DNA from: Natronomonas gomsonensis
GTDB lineage: Archaea; Halobacteriota; Halobacteria; Halobacteriales; Haloarculaceae
DNA: 64,000 nucleotides
Direction of reading: 5' to 3'
Assembly: GCF_024300825.1 (NCBI RefSeq)
Contig: NZ_CP101323.1
Coordinates: forward strand, 682,001-746,000
Of this stretch, positions 26,416 to 35,960 are shown one piece after another (position 1 is the first letter of the stretch; the number at the start of each line of letters is the position of its first letter). The notes beneath the pieces are model-generated. The model ran no database searches, was not told where the DNA came from, and saw only the letters and a list, made by a program, of their open reading frames with translations. Both the position numbers and the translations under genes were made by a program.

Positions 26416-27050
26416 GCGAGGAGATTCCGAGCGTCGACTACGTCGAGGGAACCGGCATTCCGGTTCGCGGCAACGACATCGACACCGACCAGATAATCCC
26501 GGCGCGGTTCATGAAGGTCGTCACCTTCGACGGCCTCGGCGAGTTCGCCTTCTTCGACCAGCGCTTCGACGACGAGGACAACGAGAAGGACCACCCGTTC
26601 AACGAAGACCAGTATCAGGACGCCAACGTCTTGGTCGTCAACTCCAACTTCGGCTGTGGCTCCTCCCGTGAGCACGCCCCGCAGGCGCTGCAGCGGTGGG
26701 GCATCGACGCCATCATCGGCGAGTCCTTCGCCGAGATTTTCGCGGGCAACTGCCTCGCGTTGGGCGTTCCGACCGTCACTGCCGACACCGAGACCATCGA
26801 AGAACTGCAGGACTACGTCGAGAAATACCCCGACGCCGACATCGAAATCGATGTCGAAGCAGAAACCGTCTCCTACGACGACCGAGTCATCGAGGTGACC
26901 GTCGACGACGCCCAACGGAAGGCTCTCGTCGAGGGCATCTGGGACACGACGGCGCTGATGAAGTCCAACACGAACGCCATCGAGGAGACGGCGAAGTCGC
27001 TGCCGTACGTCGGGGACTCAGAACCCCGGAAAGGCCACGCCGATGACTGA
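26412..27050 (+). CDS. leuD: 3-isopropylmalate dehydratase small subunit
   Basis: Swivelling subunit that completes the LeuC active site. The 212-residue protein shows [16 protein letters not shown] (residues about 22-37) and the [17 protein letters not shown] block near residue 76 that positions substrate. It carries a C-terminal extension after residue 185 that is not needed in the shortest archaeal LeuD proteins. It overlaps leuC by four bases and leuB by eight. Confidence 0.95.
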   Translation: MSEEIPSVDYVEGTGIPVRGNDIDTDQIIPARFMKVVTFDGLGEFAFFDQRFDDEDNEKDHPFNEDQYQDANVLVVNSNFGCGSSREHAPQALQRWGIDAIIGESFAEIFAGNCLALGVPTVTADTETIEELQDYVEKYPDADIEIDVEAETVSYDDRVIEVTVDDAQRKALVEGIWDTTALMKSNTNAIEETAKSLPYVGDSEPRKGHADD

Positions 27051-28020
27051 GGAGATAGTCGTCATCCCCGGCGACGGCATCGGTCAAGAGGTCGTCCCCG
27101 CCGCCGTTGAGGTACTCGATGCGGTCGCGGATTTTGAGTTTATCCAGGCGGAAGCGGGCGACCACGTGTTAGAGTCGAGCGGCGAGGCGCTCCCCGAAGA
27201 GACCTACGACCTCGCGGCCGGCGCGGACGCGACGCTGTTCGGCGCCGCCGGCGAATCCGCCGCCGACGTGATTCTCCCGCTTCGGGAGGCCGTCGGCTCG
27301 TTCGCCAACATCCGCCCCGCCCGTGCGTATCCGGGCGTCGACGCGCTCCGGCCCGAGACGGACCTCGTGTTCGTCCGGGAGAACACCGAAGGCGTCTACT
27401 CCGGCATCGAGTCGGAAATCGCCGACGGCGTGACGACGCTCACCCGCGTCATCACCGAAGACGCCTCTCGGCGCATCGCCGAGTACGGCTTCGAGTACGC
27501 CGACGCGAACGGCTACGACGACGTGACGCTCGCCCACAAGGCGAACGTGATGCGGACGACCGACGGCCAGTTCCTCGACGCAGCGCGCGCGGTCGGTGAC
27601 GAGCGCGGCGCCGACTACGACGAGGCGCTGATGGACGCCCTCGCCATGCACCTCCTGCTTCGGCCGGAGGAGTACGGCGTCGTCATCTGCCCGAACCTCG
27701 CGGGTGACATGCTCTCGGACCTCGCGGCGGGTCTCGTCGGCGGTCTCGGCTTGCTTCCGAGCGCCAACGTCGGCGACGACAACGCGCTGTTCGAGCCGGT
27801 TCACGGCTCGGCACCCGACATCGCCGGTGAGGGCATCGCAAACCCCGCAGCGACGGTTCTGTCGGGGGCGATGCTGTTGGAACACCTCGGCTACGGCGAC
27901 GAGGCCGCGGCGGTACGCGGCGCAGTCGAAGGCGTGTTAGAATCCGGTCCGCGGACGCCGGACCTCGGTGGGTCGGCCTCCACCGAGGACGTCACCGCGG
28001 CTATCGTCGACGAACTGTAA
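27043..28020 (+). CDS. leuB: 3-isopropylmalate dehydrogenase
   Basis: Oxidatively decarboxylates 3-isopropylmalate to 2-oxoisocaproate with NAD. The 325-residue beta-decarboxylating dehydrogenase has [20 protein letters not shown] at its N terminus, the [17 protein letters not shown] block, metal ligands in [19 protein letters not shown], and the NAD-binding [19 protein letters not shown]. It is the last gene of the ilv-leu unit, and its stop lies directly beside the stop of the convergent gene. Confidence 0.95.
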   Translation: MTEEIVVIPGDGIGQEVVPAAVEVLDAVADFEFIQAEAGDHVLESSGEALPEETYDLAAGADATLFGAAGESAADVILPLREAVGSFANIRPARAYPGVDALRPETDLVFVRENTEGVYSGIESEIADGVTTLTRVITEDASRRIAEYGFEYADANGYDDVTLAHKANVMRTTDGQFLDAARAVGDERGADYDEALMDALAMHLLLRPEEYGVVICPNLAGDMLSDLAAGLVGGLGLLPSANVGDDNALFEPVHGSAPDIAGEGIANPAATVLSGAMLLEHLGYGDEAAAVRGAVEGVLESGPRTPDLGGSASTEDVTAAIVDEL

Positions 28021-28479
28021 CTACTCCGTGCGTTCCGCGGCCGCGGTGGCCCGGACTTCTCCCCATCGCCCTTCGGCTTCGAGGTGGGCCTGCAGTTCTT
28101 CGGCGTAGGCCGCGACGAGTTCCTCTGCGGCCTGCAGCTTCTCCTCGTCGATTTCGTCGCCGTCGTCGCCTCCACTCCCAAGACCGATGGCGCCGAACAC
28201 CGAATCGAGGAGTCCGCCACCGGTGTCGTCGCTCGGTTGCTGTCCCATTGGACCCATGTTCGCGACGTTCTCCAGTTCCGGCATCACCGTCGGAAGTTCG
28301 GAGGTGTCGGCGACGATTCGAGCGGCCGCCTCGTCGTCGGCGTTCTCGATTTCGAAGGACGTCGCCGTCATGATGAGACCCCACTCCTGTCGGGAGAAGG
28401 GAGAGTTATCGATTCGGGGGGCGAACTCGCTGTCGACGTTCATTCGGTCGCCGACGACCATATCGCGCCATTCGCTCAT
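28021..28479 (-). CDS. Haloarchaeal protein of unknown function (DUF5799-like)
   Basis: A 152-residue acidic protein starting MSEWRDMVVGDRMNVDSEF. The stretch FSRQEWGLIMTATSFEIENADDE and ARIVADTSELPTVMPEL are what I remember of the haloarchaeal DUF5799 family. A Gly-rich linker (near residues 88-105) separates the N-terminal domain from a C-terminal helix. The ATG at 28479 is preferred to a longer basic extension. It is downstream of the aIF2-beta gene on the same strand. Confidence 0.7.
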   Translation of the reverse strand: MSEWRDMVVGDRMNVDSEFAPRIDNSPFSRQEWGLIMTATSFEIENADDEAAARIVADTSELPTVMPELENVANMGPMGQQPSDDTGGGLLDSVFGAIGLGSGGDDGDEIDEEKLQAAEELVAAYAEELQAHLEAEGRWGEVRATAAAERTE

Positions 28480-28556
28480 AGACTGCGGTACGGCCTCGGG
28501 GCTCTTAGGTGGCGTGGACGGGACGGCCCGACGCACCGCCGACCGGAGCGTCCGCG

Positions 28557-28961
28557 TCACTCCCCGGTCGCCGACCGGGCACCGCAGGCTTCACACCGCA
28601 GGATTTCCGCGCCGTTTTCCGTCTCGATGCGCGTGTCGGGGAGGCCACACTCCGAACAGAGAACGTAGTCGTCGGCGTACTCCTCCATCGCCTCCCGGAC
28701 GCGCGTCTGGCGGAACTCACCTTTGAGGCGCAGGCGACCGCGGTCGTCGATGTTCGCACTCGTCCCGAGTTCGTTTTGGAGGTACTTCATCACGTGGTCG
28801 GCGTCGCGGTCGAGCGTGTTCAGCGTCGACTGGAAGTTCTCGTAGACGGACGCCGAACCCTCCTGTCGAATCTCCGGGTCTGGCAGCGAGAACCGACTCG
28901 ACGTACCCTCGATGTCGGGAGTCTCCTCGATTGCGCGGTCGAGTTGCTTCTCGTAATCCAT
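28557..28961 (-). CDS. Translation initiation factor aIF2 subunit beta
   Basis: Beta subunit of archaeal initiation factor 2, which delivers initiator tRNA to the ribosome. The 134-residue protein has the N-terminal helix (MDYEKQLDRAIEE), the central alpha/beta domain (FQSTLNTLDRDADHVMKYLQ) and the C-terminal zinc ribbon with C102-C105 and C123-C126. Length and order match the archaeal family. The ATG at 28961 is chosen because the upstream extension is not family-like. Confidence 0.92.
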   Translation of the reverse strand: MDYEKQLDRAIEETPDIEGTSSRFSLPDPEIRQEGSASVYENFQSTLNTLDRDADHVMKYLQNELGTSANIDDRGRLRLKGEFRQTRVREAMEEYADDYVLCSECGLPDTRIETENGAEILRCEACGARSATGE

Positions 28962-29126
28962 ACCGGACGGTACGACCGCCGACCCGAAAAGTCTTACAGG
29001 TACATTCTCATTCGACCCAAAATCCGAAACCATTGGTAACGTTACGCACGGGGGCTGAGACGGCGGTGCGTGTTAACCAGTGTCAGGATAGTTCTATATG
29101 CCCCGAGTCGCTACCCGCAATTGACC

Positions 29127-29363
29127 ATGAAGAAGCAGGAGCTCATTCATCTCCACGGCCTGCTTGCGGAGGTTTGTAACCACTACGAGCAGATGGTAGA
29201 GTGTGAAGTCGACCACGTCAAGTACAGCGAACTCGGTGTCCGACCGACATCGATTCACAAATCGAAAACCGACCACAAAGCAGCCGTCTTCGCGCTCGCG
29301 GACGGCATCACCGAAGAAATGGAGAGCGAAACCGAACAGCCCGTTTCTGCGACCGCGGATTAA
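29127..29363 (+). CDS. UPF0058 family protein
   Basis: A 78-residue archaeal protein starting MKKQELIHLHGLLAEVCNHY, which is the signature of the UPF0058 family; function is unknown. It is highly helical and has histidines and a cysteine near the N terminus. A TATA-like TTCTATATG at 29093-29101 lies 30 bases upstream, supporting a near-leaderless start at this ATG. A perfect 10-bp palindrome GTAACGTTAC at 29036-29045 lies farther upstream. Confidence 0.85.
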   Translation: MKKQELIHLHGLLAEVCNHYEQMVECEVDHVKYSELGVRPTSIHKSKTDHKAAVFALADGITEEMESETEQPVSATAD

Positions 29364-29415
29364 TTCGGCCAACGCGACGCGGATTCTCATATCCAGCCAC
29401 CGGCAAGCGGCCGCG

Positions 29416-29907
29416 CTACTCGTCGATTAACTCCTCGAACTCCGGCAGTACGTCGTCGTCTTCGTCCGCCATCTCTTCGCTTTCGGTGTCGCGGCCCTCC
29501 GGTGAATCGTCCAATTCAGTTGTCTCGTTGTCGTCGGGTTCCTCTTCTTCGCCCGACTCTTCATCATCGGATTCGATGACCTCGACTTCGAGTACCTCAA
29601 GCGGGATGTTGTCGAGTCGTTGGCCGATTTCCTTGCGAGCGATGCGGGCGGCGTGTTGGTCGCGCTCGACGTTGAAGACAGTCATCTCCAACTCGAGGGC
29701 CACTAACCCCTCGTCGGCAGCGATGAACGCCGGTTCGAGTGACTCCTCGCAGTGCGGACAGGCGCGACTCCCCATGTTGATTTCGACGTAGTTGAGGTCG
29801 GGATTCAACATCGCGCCCGTCTTCGAGATGGCGATTCGCACCGCCTCGTCCGCCGTGGCTACGTCGTACACCGGCACTGCGGCTTCGACGACGACTCGGC
29901 AGTCCAT
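29416..29907 (-). CDS. UPF0212 family protein
   Basis: A 163-residue protein beginning MDCRVVVEAAVPVYDVATAD, with AISKTGAMLNPDLNYVEINMG and a CxxC pair in RACPHCEESLEPAF (residues about 50-53), matching archaeal UPF0212 (DUF555). Function is unknown. The family part ends near residue 115 and the rest is a very acidic Glu/Asp tail of about 45 residues, probably disordered. Confidence 0.85.
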   Translation of the reverse strand: MDCRVVVEAAVPVYDVATADEAVRIAISKTGAMLNPDLNYVEINMGSRACPHCEESLEPAFIAADEGLVALELEMTVFNVERDQHAARIARKEIGQRLDNIPLEVLEVEVIESDDEESGEEEEPDDNETTELDDSPEGRDTESEEMADEDDDVLPEFEELIDE

Positions 29908-30011
29908 GGTATGTTATTGCACCCCCATCGCAAAGAACCTTCGCCCACACCGGAATACGGGGGAGAGAACCGGCCGGGACTCGAAAGGTCGAAGCCCTCC
30001 CGTCGCGTGAA

Positions 30012-30935
30012 ATGCACATGGACACGGGGGACATTTCCGTCGACGAACTCGACGGAGGTTTCGATTTACAGGCGACCGTCGAGAGCGGACAGTCGTACCT
30101 GTGGCGACGCGAGGACGGTCGGATGTACGACCGAACCGACGCCCACGGTGGCGATGCGTGGTACTACACTGTGCTTCCCTCGACGGAGACCGAAACGAAC
30201 GAGCCGGAGGTCCTCCGCGCGCGACAGACCGACGGTCGACTCGAGTGGGTGGCCTCGACGCCGAACGCCTACGCACACCTCGAAGCACTCCTCCGGTTGG
30301 ACGACGACCTCGACGCCATCATCGGGTCGACGCCGGAAGACGACCTCGTCGAACGCGCCTACGACGCCTACCGCGGAATGCGACTCGTCCGGGACCCCTC
30401 CTTTGCGTGTCTCGTCTCGTTCATCTGTTCGGCCCAGATGCGGGTCGCCCGCATCCACGGCATGCAGACGGCGCTGGCCGAAACCTACGGTGAGTCGGTG
30501 GCCTTCGACGGCGAGACCTACGCCGCCTTCCCGACCGCCGAGGCGTTGGCGGCGGCGACTGAAGCGGAACTCCGGGACATCTCGTTGGGGTACCGCGCAC
30601 CCTACGTCCAGCGCACCGCCGAGATGGTCGCAAACGGCGAGGCCCTCCCCGAGGAGGCGCGTGGACTCGACTACGAGGCCGCCCGTGAGTCGTTGACTCG
30701 GTTCGTCGGCGTCGGCGATAAGGTCGCCGACTGCGTGTTGTTGTTCTCGCTGGAGTATCTGGAAGCCGTCCCCCTAGACACGTGGATTCGGACCGCCATC
30801 GAAGACCACTACCCGGACTGTGAGCAGGGCAACTACACCGATACATCGAGGGCCATCCGCGAACAGTTCGGCGGACAGTACGCCGGATACGCCCAAACGT
30901 ACGTATTTCACTACCTCCGTGCTGGCGGGGAGTAA
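30012..30935 (+). CDS. ogg: 8-oxoguanine DNA glycosylase (OGG1-like HhH-GPD)
   Basis: Base-excision repair glycosylase with AP-lyase type active site. The 307-residue protein has an N-terminal TBP-like domain (FDLQATVESGQSYLWRRED) and a helix-hairpin-helix domain VGVGDKVADCVLLFSL in which K237 matches the Schiff-base lysine of OGG1, followed by the catalytic Asp256 in AVPLDTWI. The SFICSAQMRVARIHGM block also matches OGG1 rather than AlkA. MHMDTG offers two ATGs; either could start translation. Confidence 0.88.
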   Translation: MHMDTGDISVDELDGGFDLQATVESGQSYLWRREDGRMYDRTDAHGGDAWYYTVLPSTETETNEPEVLRARQTDGRLEWVASTPNAYAHLEALLRLDDDLDAIIGSTPEDDLVERAYDAYRGMRLVRDPSFACLVSFICSAQMRVARIHGMQTALAETYGESVAFDGETYAAFPTAEALAAATEAELRDISLGYRAPYVQRTAEMVANGEALPEEARGLDYEAARESLTRFVGVGDKVADCVLLFSLEYLEAVPLDTWIRTAIEDHYPDCEQGNYTDTSRAIREQFGGQYAGYAQTYVFHYLRAGGE

Positions 30936-30977
30936 CCGCCGAAGGTTTATCTACTGAAACGCGGGCAACCGTACTCG

Positions 30978-31319
30978 ATGGACGCCCAATCCGACGACAG
31001 TTGGCCGGTTTCGCTGACCGTCGAACGCGACCTCGACGGAACCCATCGCGCACCGGTGGCCGACGACGCGGTCGTCGTCTGTCCCGACGATGACCTTCCG
31101 GGGTCGTTCGGAGCGACCGACGTGACTCTCGCCCCACTGTGTGCGACGAAGGCGCTCGGCCGTGGTCCGAACTATCTCGTCTGTCGGCGCGTGGATTCGA
31201 CAGAGTCGGAAGGTACGGACGCAGGCGCTGATGCGAGTAACGACGGGACTGACCGTCTCGATGCGACCGAGCCATCCCGAATCGGACGGCGAAACGACCT
31301 CCTCGTGAGGCGACCGTGA
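30978..31319 (+). CDS. Haloarchaeal protein of unknown function
   Basis: A 113-residue protein with a beta-rich N-terminal part (WPVSLTVERDLDGTHRAPVADDAVVVC) and a charged, low-complexity C-terminal third (TDAGADASNDGTDRLDATEP). I do not recognise a family. A TTTATCTAC TATA-like box lies at about 30945-30953, 27-30 bases before the ATG, consistent with a leaderless transcript. Acylphosphatase follows after 36 bases. Confidence 0.55.
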   Translation: MDAQSDDSWPVSLTVERDLDGTHRAPVADDAVVVCPDDDLPGSFGATDVTLAPLCATKALGRGPNYLVCRRVDSTESEGTDAGADASNDGTDRLDATEPSRIGRRNDLLVRRP

Positions 31320-31355
31320 TGGACGTTTTTGACGGTCGGTCACGAATCGTCTCTC

Positions 31356-31634
31356 ATGGACGACCGCACCCGAGCGCACGTCTTCGTCACCGGCAAGGTA
31401 CAGGGCGTCTACTACCGGGCGACCACCCGCGACACCGCAAACGAGGTCGGCGTCGATGGCTGGGTCCGCAATCTCGACGACGGCCGCGTCGAAACGGTCT
31501 TCGAAGGCGAACAGGCGGCCGTCGAGGAGTTAGTCGAGTGGTGCCACACGGGCAGTCCGCGCGCCCGTGTCGACGATGTCGAGGTCGAGTACGAGAAGCC
31601 CGAGGGGCTCACAGGCTTCGAGGTTCGCTGGTAG
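31356..31634 (+). CDS. acyP: Acylphosphatase
   Basis: Hydrolyses acyl phosphates. The 92-residue protein shows both catalytic residues, Arg21 in TGKVQGVYYR and Asn39 in GWVRNLDDG, and the standard ferredoxin-like length. I start at the ATG MDDRTRAHVF, which gives normal spacing to the active site; a longer frame upstream has no family similarity. It is followed by nnr after 40 bases. Confidence 0.92.
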   Translation: MDDRTRAHVFVTGKVQGVYYRATTRDTANEVGVDGWVRNLDDGRVETVFEGEQAAVEELVEWCHTGSPRARVDDVEVEYEKPEGLTGFEVRW

Positions 31635-31674
31635 CCCCACAACAGTTACCGCCGGAGCGGTCGAAGCGGAGAGT

Positions 31675-33108
31675 ATGATTACCAGCGAGGAAATGGCCGT
31701 CGTCGACGCGAACGCGGAGGCGTTGGGGGTCCCCCGGAAACAGTTGATGGAATCGTCGGGCAACGCCGTCGCCCGCGTCGTCCGCGAAACGGCCGACTCC
31801 GACGACGAAGTGGCTCTCATCTGCGGCCGAGGCAACAACGGTGGCGACGCGTTCGTCGCCGCGCGGTTCCTTGACGACTACGACGTGTCGGTACACCTGT
31901 TCGGCCGTGCAGAGACGATTACGACCGACATCGCCGCGGAAAACTGGGCCGCTCTCAAGCGGGCCGAACTGAATGCCGAGGAAGTTCGAGACGCCGCCGA
32001 CCTCGATTTCGGTTCTCCGGACGTCATCGTCGACGCGATGCTCGGGACAGGCGTGACCGGCGCGTTACGGGAACCGGAAGCGACCGCCGCCGAGACCATC
32101 AACGACGCTGACGCCACGGTCGTCACAGTCGACGTGCCCTCGGGCGTCGACGCCGACACTGGGGAGGCCGTCGGCACCGCAGTCGACGCCGACCACGTGG
32201 TCACCTTCCACGACGACAAACCCGGACTGTCAAACGTCGACGCGGAGGTGACCGTCGCCGACATCGGCATCCCCGATGCGGCCGAGCGGTTCGTCGAACG
32301 CGGTGACCTCCTCCGATTGTCGCGGGACCCGACCGCTCACAAGGGCGATTTCGGGAGCGTCCTCGTCGTCGGTGGCGGCCCCTACACCGGCGCGCCGGCG
32401 CTGGCCGCCCAGTCGTCGCTCCGTGCCGGCGCTGACCTCGCCTTTGTCGCCTGTCCCTCGGACGTCGCCCGCGAGATTCAGGGGTATAGCGAGAACCTCA
32501 TCGTTCGCCCCTTCGACGGCGAGCATCTCACGCCCGAGCACGTCGATTCGCTGCTGGCGGAGGCCGAGGGACACGACACGGTCGTCTTCGGTCCCGGTCT
32601 CGGCAGTCACGACGAGACGCTTTCGGCCGTCGAATCGTTCCTCGAATCCTTCTCGGGAACCGCAGTCGTCGACGCCGATGCCCTGCAGGTCGTCCCGTCG
32701 GTCGACACCGACGCCACGCTCGTCTGTACGCCACATCAGGGCGAACTCGAGAAGATGGGCGGAGAGACGGCCGACGACTGGGACGAACGGGCCGACCTCG
32801 TCGAGTCCTTCGCCGACGACCTCGGCCACACGCTGCTCGTGAAAGGTGCCTACGACGTGATTTCCGACGGCGAGACGACGCGGGTCAACCGCACCGGCAA
32901 CCCCGGCATGACCGTCGGCGGGACCGGCGACGTACTCGCGGGTGTCACGGGCGCGCTCGTCTGTGTTCTTGACCCGCTGTCGGCCGGCGCAGTCGGCGCC
33001 TACGCCAACGGTCGGTCCGGCGACATCGTCGTCGACGAACAGGGGTACGGCCTCGTGGCGACGGACCTACTCGATTCGCTCCCGCGGGCGCTGTGGCCCG
33101 ACGCCTGA
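31675..33108 (+). CDS. nnr: Bifunctional NAD(P)H-hydrate epimerase / ADP-dependent dehydratase
   Basis: Repairs hydrated NADH and NADPH. The 477-residue fusion has an N-terminal YjeF_N epimerase domain (LMESSGNAVARVV, ICGRGNNGGDAFVAAR, VDVPSGVDADTGEAVG) and a C-terminal ribokinase-fold dehydratase (GSVLVVGGGPYTGAPALAAQ, VFGPGLGS, TPHQGELEKMGG, GTGDVLAGVTGAL). The order is the usual one for archaeal and bacterial Nnr. The ATG at 31675 begins at the family N terminus ITSEEMAVVDANAEALG. Confidence 0.95.
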   Translation: MITSEEMAVVDANAEALGVPRKQLMESSGNAVARVVRETADSDDEVALICGRGNNGGDAFVAARFLDDYDVSVHLFGRAETITTDIAAENWAALKRAELNAEEVRDAADLDFGSPDVIVDAMLGTGVTGALREPEATAAETINDADATVVTVDVPSGVDADTGEAVGTAVDADHVVTFHDDKPGLSNVDAEVTVADIGIPDAAERFVERGDLLRLSRDPTAHKGDFGSVLVVGGGPYTGAPALAAQSSLRAGADLAFVACPSDVAREIQGYSENLIVRPFDGEHLTPEHVDSLLAEAEGHDTVVFGPGLGSHDETLSAVESFLESFSGTAVVDADALQVVPSVDTDATLVCTPHQGELEKMGGETADDWDERADLVESFADDLGHTLLVKGAYDVISDGETTRVNRTGNPGMTVGGTGDVLAGVTGALVCVLDPLSAGAVGAYANGRSGDIVVDEQGYGLVATDLLDSLPRALWPDA

Positions 33109-33150
33109 TTCGTCGGTGGGTTCTTCGCCCTGCCGATTGGAAGGGAGGAT

Positions 33151-33642
33151 ATGAGCGACGGTTCGGACCTCACGCACGTCACCGACGACGGCGACGCACA
33201 GATGGTCGACGTGGGCGAAAAGCCCGACACGGCGCGTCGAGCGGTCGCGCGTGGACATATTCGTCTTCAAGAAACGACTATCGATGCGATTCGGGAGAAC
33301 GGCATCGCGAAGGGCGACGTACTTGCTGTCGCTCGCGTCGGCGCGATTCAGGCGGTCAAGCACACCTGGGAGACGATTCCGATGTGTCACCAGATTCCGA
33401 TTACGAACGTCGACACGTCCTTCGACGTAACCGACGACCGGGTAACGCTTGAGGTGGCCGTCGAGACCACGGGGAAAACCGGCTGTGAGATGGAGGCACT
33501 GGAGGGCGTCACGACGGGCCTCAACGTGGTCTGGGACATGGTGAAAGCCGCCGAAAAGGATGCCGAGGGACAGTACCCCGGAACACGGATTTCGGACGTA
33601 GAGGTGGTTTCGAAGGAGAAACGCAGGCTCGAAGACGCATAA
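33151..33642 (+). CDS. moaC: Cyclic pyranopterin monophosphate synthase MoaC
   Basis: Acts after MoaA in molybdenum cofactor synthesis. The 163-residue protein contains MVDVGEKPDTARRAVARG, the active-site IPMCHQIPIT block (about residues 75-84), and EMEALEGVTTGLNVVWDMVK. It appears monocistronic here, 42 bases after nnr on the same strand, with no other moa gene in the window. Confidence 0.95.
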   Translation: MSDGSDLTHVTDDGDAQMVDVGEKPDTARRAVARGHIRLQETTIDAIRENGIAKGDVLAVARVGAIQAVKHTWETIPMCHQIPITNVDTSFDVTDDRVTLEVAVETTGKTGCEMEALEGVTTGLNVVWDMVKAAEKDAEGQYPGTRISDVEVVSKEKRRLEDA

Positions 33643-33773
33643 CGGCAGTCGCGTCGAGTTCCGAGGTTCGGTTTTCAGCCCGGATTGTGGCTGCCTGATA
33701 CGACCGTCCGATTCGACGCACCAACGGCTGTGACGACGCCCCAATCATCCCCTGATGACAAAAATTAAAACGG

Positions 33774-35081
33774 TTACTCCGCCGGCGCGGCCGTGAGGTC
33801 GCTGGCCTTCGCACGGGCCTGTTCGATTATCGCCGGTCGAGCCTCGAAGTCGACGATTACCTCGTCGCCGTAATCGACCTCCTCGACGTGGGCGTGGTCG
33901 TGGACCCACGAGACGAGGCTCATCGTGTCGTCGGTCATCGGGACGACGAGTCGCTCACGGCGCCAGTCCGGCAGTTCGCGGTCGATGCGCTCCCGGAGTT
34001 CGTCGATGTTCTCGCCCTCCTTCGCGCTGATGGCGACCGGCGTCGGTGCCAGCGCTGACAGCGCCTCCTTCTTCCGTTCGAGTTCCTCCTCGTCGACCGC
34101 GTCGGTTTTGTTCAACACGGTGACGATGGGTGCCTCGTTGCGCTCATAGAGGGTGTCGTGACACGTCACCAGTTTCTCCCGTATCTCCTCGATTGGGTCG
34201 GATACGTCGACGACGAGCAACACGAGGTCGGCCCGGTACACCTCTGAGAGCGTCGATTTGAACGATTCGACGAGCCAGTGGGGCAAATCGGAGATGAACC
34301 CGACGGTGTCGGTGACGAGTACGTCGCGTCGGTCGAACTCCGCCCGTCGCGTCGTCGTCCCGAGCGTCGTGAACAGTCGGTTTTCCGATTCGGCGGTCGA
34401 ATCGAGGTCCGGATGAAGCCCCTCGTTTTCGTCGATGTCGAGGTCCGCGGCCAGTCGGCGCAACAGCGTCGACTTCCCGGCGTTGGTGTAGCCCGCAAGC
34501 GCCACGAGGTCGAACCCCGACTCGCGGCGCTGTTCGCGCCGGTGCTGTTCGGTCTGTTCGATGCGCTCCAGTTCGTCGCTGATGCGGCTAATCTGGGCTT
34601 TGATGTCGCGTTCGCGCGACTCGTCGTACTCACCGAGTCCCATGAAGCCCGGCCGCTCGTCGCGTTTCGCGAGTGAGGCCTTCGCCTCCGCTCGTGGGAG
34701 TTCGTAGCGCAACTCCGCGAGTTCGACCTGCAGTTGGGCCTTCTTGGTCTGGGCACGCTGACCGAAGATGTCGAGGATGAGTTTGAATCGGTCGACCACC
34801 TCGACGCCCTCGGGCAGTTCGTTGCCGAGATTGTACGTCTGATACGGCCCGAGACGGTTGTCGAAGACGACCGTCGTCGCGTCGGTTTCCGCGACGAGAG
34901 CCGCCAACTCCTCGACTTTCCCCTCTCCGAGACAGAGCGCGGGGTCTTCGGTTCTCGTTTGGGTCACCTCACCGGCGACCGTGTAACCGGCCGCACGCGT
35001 GAGGTCCCGTATCTCCTCGGTGTCGGGTGTGCCGTCGTCGACTCGCTTCGCGACGATGGCCGTTCCGTTAGTCCCTGTCAC
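33774..35081 (-). CDS. hflX: HflX-type ribosome-associated GTPase
   Basis: GTPase that splits or rescues 70S-type ribosomes. The 435-residue protein has the N-terminal HflX domain (ALCLGEGKVEELAALV, FDNRLGPYQTYNL), a linker helix (residues about 115-190), and the G domain with G1 GYTNAGKS at 197-204, G3 DTVGF, and G4 NKTD. The start is GTG at 35081; a TATA box CTTAAATATC (35104-35113 on this strand) lies 28 bases upstream, so the transcript is leaderless. Length is typical. Confidence 0.93.
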   Translation of the reverse strand: MTGTNGTAIVAKRVDDGTPDTEEIRDLTRAAGYTVAGEVTQTRTEDPALCLGEGKVEELAALVAETDATTVVFDNRLGPYQTYNLGNELPEGVEVVDRFKLILDIFGQRAQTKKAQLQVELAELRYELPRAEAKASLAKRDERPGFMGLGEYDESRERDIKAQISRISDELERIEQTEQHRREQRRESGFDLVALAGYTNAGKSTLLRRLAADLDIDENEGLHPDLDSTAESENRLFTTLGTTTRRAEFDRRDVLVTDTVGFISDLPHWLVESFKSTLSEVYRADLVLLVVDVSDPIEEIREKLVTCHDTLYERNEAPIVTVLNKTDAVDEEELERKKEALSALAPTPVAISAKEGENIDELRERIDRELPDWRRERLVVPMTDDTMSLVSWVHDHAHVEEVDYGDEVIVDFEARPAIIEQARAKASDLTAAPAE

Positions 35082-35103
35082 TCACCGTGGTGTACGCGAC
35101 GAG

Positions 35104-35114
35104 GATATTTAAGG
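35104..35114 (-). promoter_or_regulatory. TATA box of hflX
   Basis: CCTTAAATATC on the minus strand, centred 28 bases before the GTG start of hflX. The spacing is that of a leaderless haloarchaeal promoter and settles the start codon. Confidence 0.6.
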
Positions 35115-35153
35115 GCCGGGTAATCGTGTTACTGGATGACAGACGAACGTGGT

Positions 35154-35879
35154 TTAGCGGGTTCCGATTTCATCTTCGTCTTTGACGATTCGGGTTTCGG
35201 CTTCCCCGCTGGTGTGTTCGTTGACGAGGTCATAGAAGTCGTTCTGGAGGCCGGCGGGGAACTTCAGGACGCCGACCCACGAGCCGTCGGATTGCCACTC
35301 TTCGCGTTGCAGTTCGCCGAACTGGCGAATCTGTGCCTGGGCGCTGCCGGCGTAGTCAGCCGGGACCTGTACGGCGACGATGACTTCGTCGAACCGAATC
35401 GGGATGACTGGTCGAAGTTCGTCGAGAGCGTCGTCGACCTGATTTTCCACCGGTTCCATCGGGTCGACCTGAAACCCCGCCTCCTCTAGGGCCCGTTCGA
35501 TTCGCTCCGGTGGATGTGGAGCGTCGTCCATCTGCGGGTTGACCGCGTTGCGGGCGATTTGATTGATGAGCTGTTTGTGTTTCTGTTCCTGCATCTCCCG
35601 TCGCTGTTCGGCCGTAATCTGAATCTCACCGCGTTTGATGACTTCCGGGATGATTTCGAGGGGGTCCGTGGTTTCGAACACCTCTTCGAGGGAACTCTCC
35701 GGCGGCCGGTCGCCGGAAGCAGCGTCCTCGAAAACGTCTTCGGCGGCGATTACCTCCTCGAGTTCGCCGTCGAACTCGTCGCGTTTTATCTCCAGCGCCG
35801 CGTCGGGGTCGACGAGCACTTCGAACCGCTGGCCGTGGGATTCGAGCCGTGCGGTCACCGCCTCGTCAAGGGATATCAT
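35154..35879 (-). CDS. SBDS-family ribosome maturation protein
   Basis: Archaeal homologue of the Shwachman-Bodian-Diamond protein, needed to release the anti-association factor aIF6 from 50S subunits. The 241-residue protein has the N-terminal SBDS fold ([38 protein letters not shown]), the central three-helix domain ([20 protein letters not shown]) and the C-terminal ferredoxin-like domain ([18 protein letters not shown]). It lies downstream of psmA, an order conserved in the archaeal proteasome-exosome superoperon. Confidence 0.93.
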   Translation of the reverse strand: MISLDEAVTARLESHGQRFEVLVDPDAALEIKRDEFDGELEEVIAAEDVFEDAASGDRPPESSLEEVFETTDPLEIIPEVIKRGEIQITAEQRREMQEQKHKQLINQIARNAVNPQMDDAPHPPERIERALEEAGFQVDPMEPVENQVDDALDELRPVIPIRFDEVIVAVQVPADYAGSAQAQIRQFGELQREEWQSDGSWVGVLKFPAGLQNDFYDLVNEHTSGEAETRIVKDEDEIGTR

Positions 35880-35960
35880 ATGTCCCGGTACGCGCGGCCC
35901 GGGCTAAAAGGTGTTTGCTACGCCTGCCATCGAAAACGAGTGCGGTCGGTCCCGAGGGAG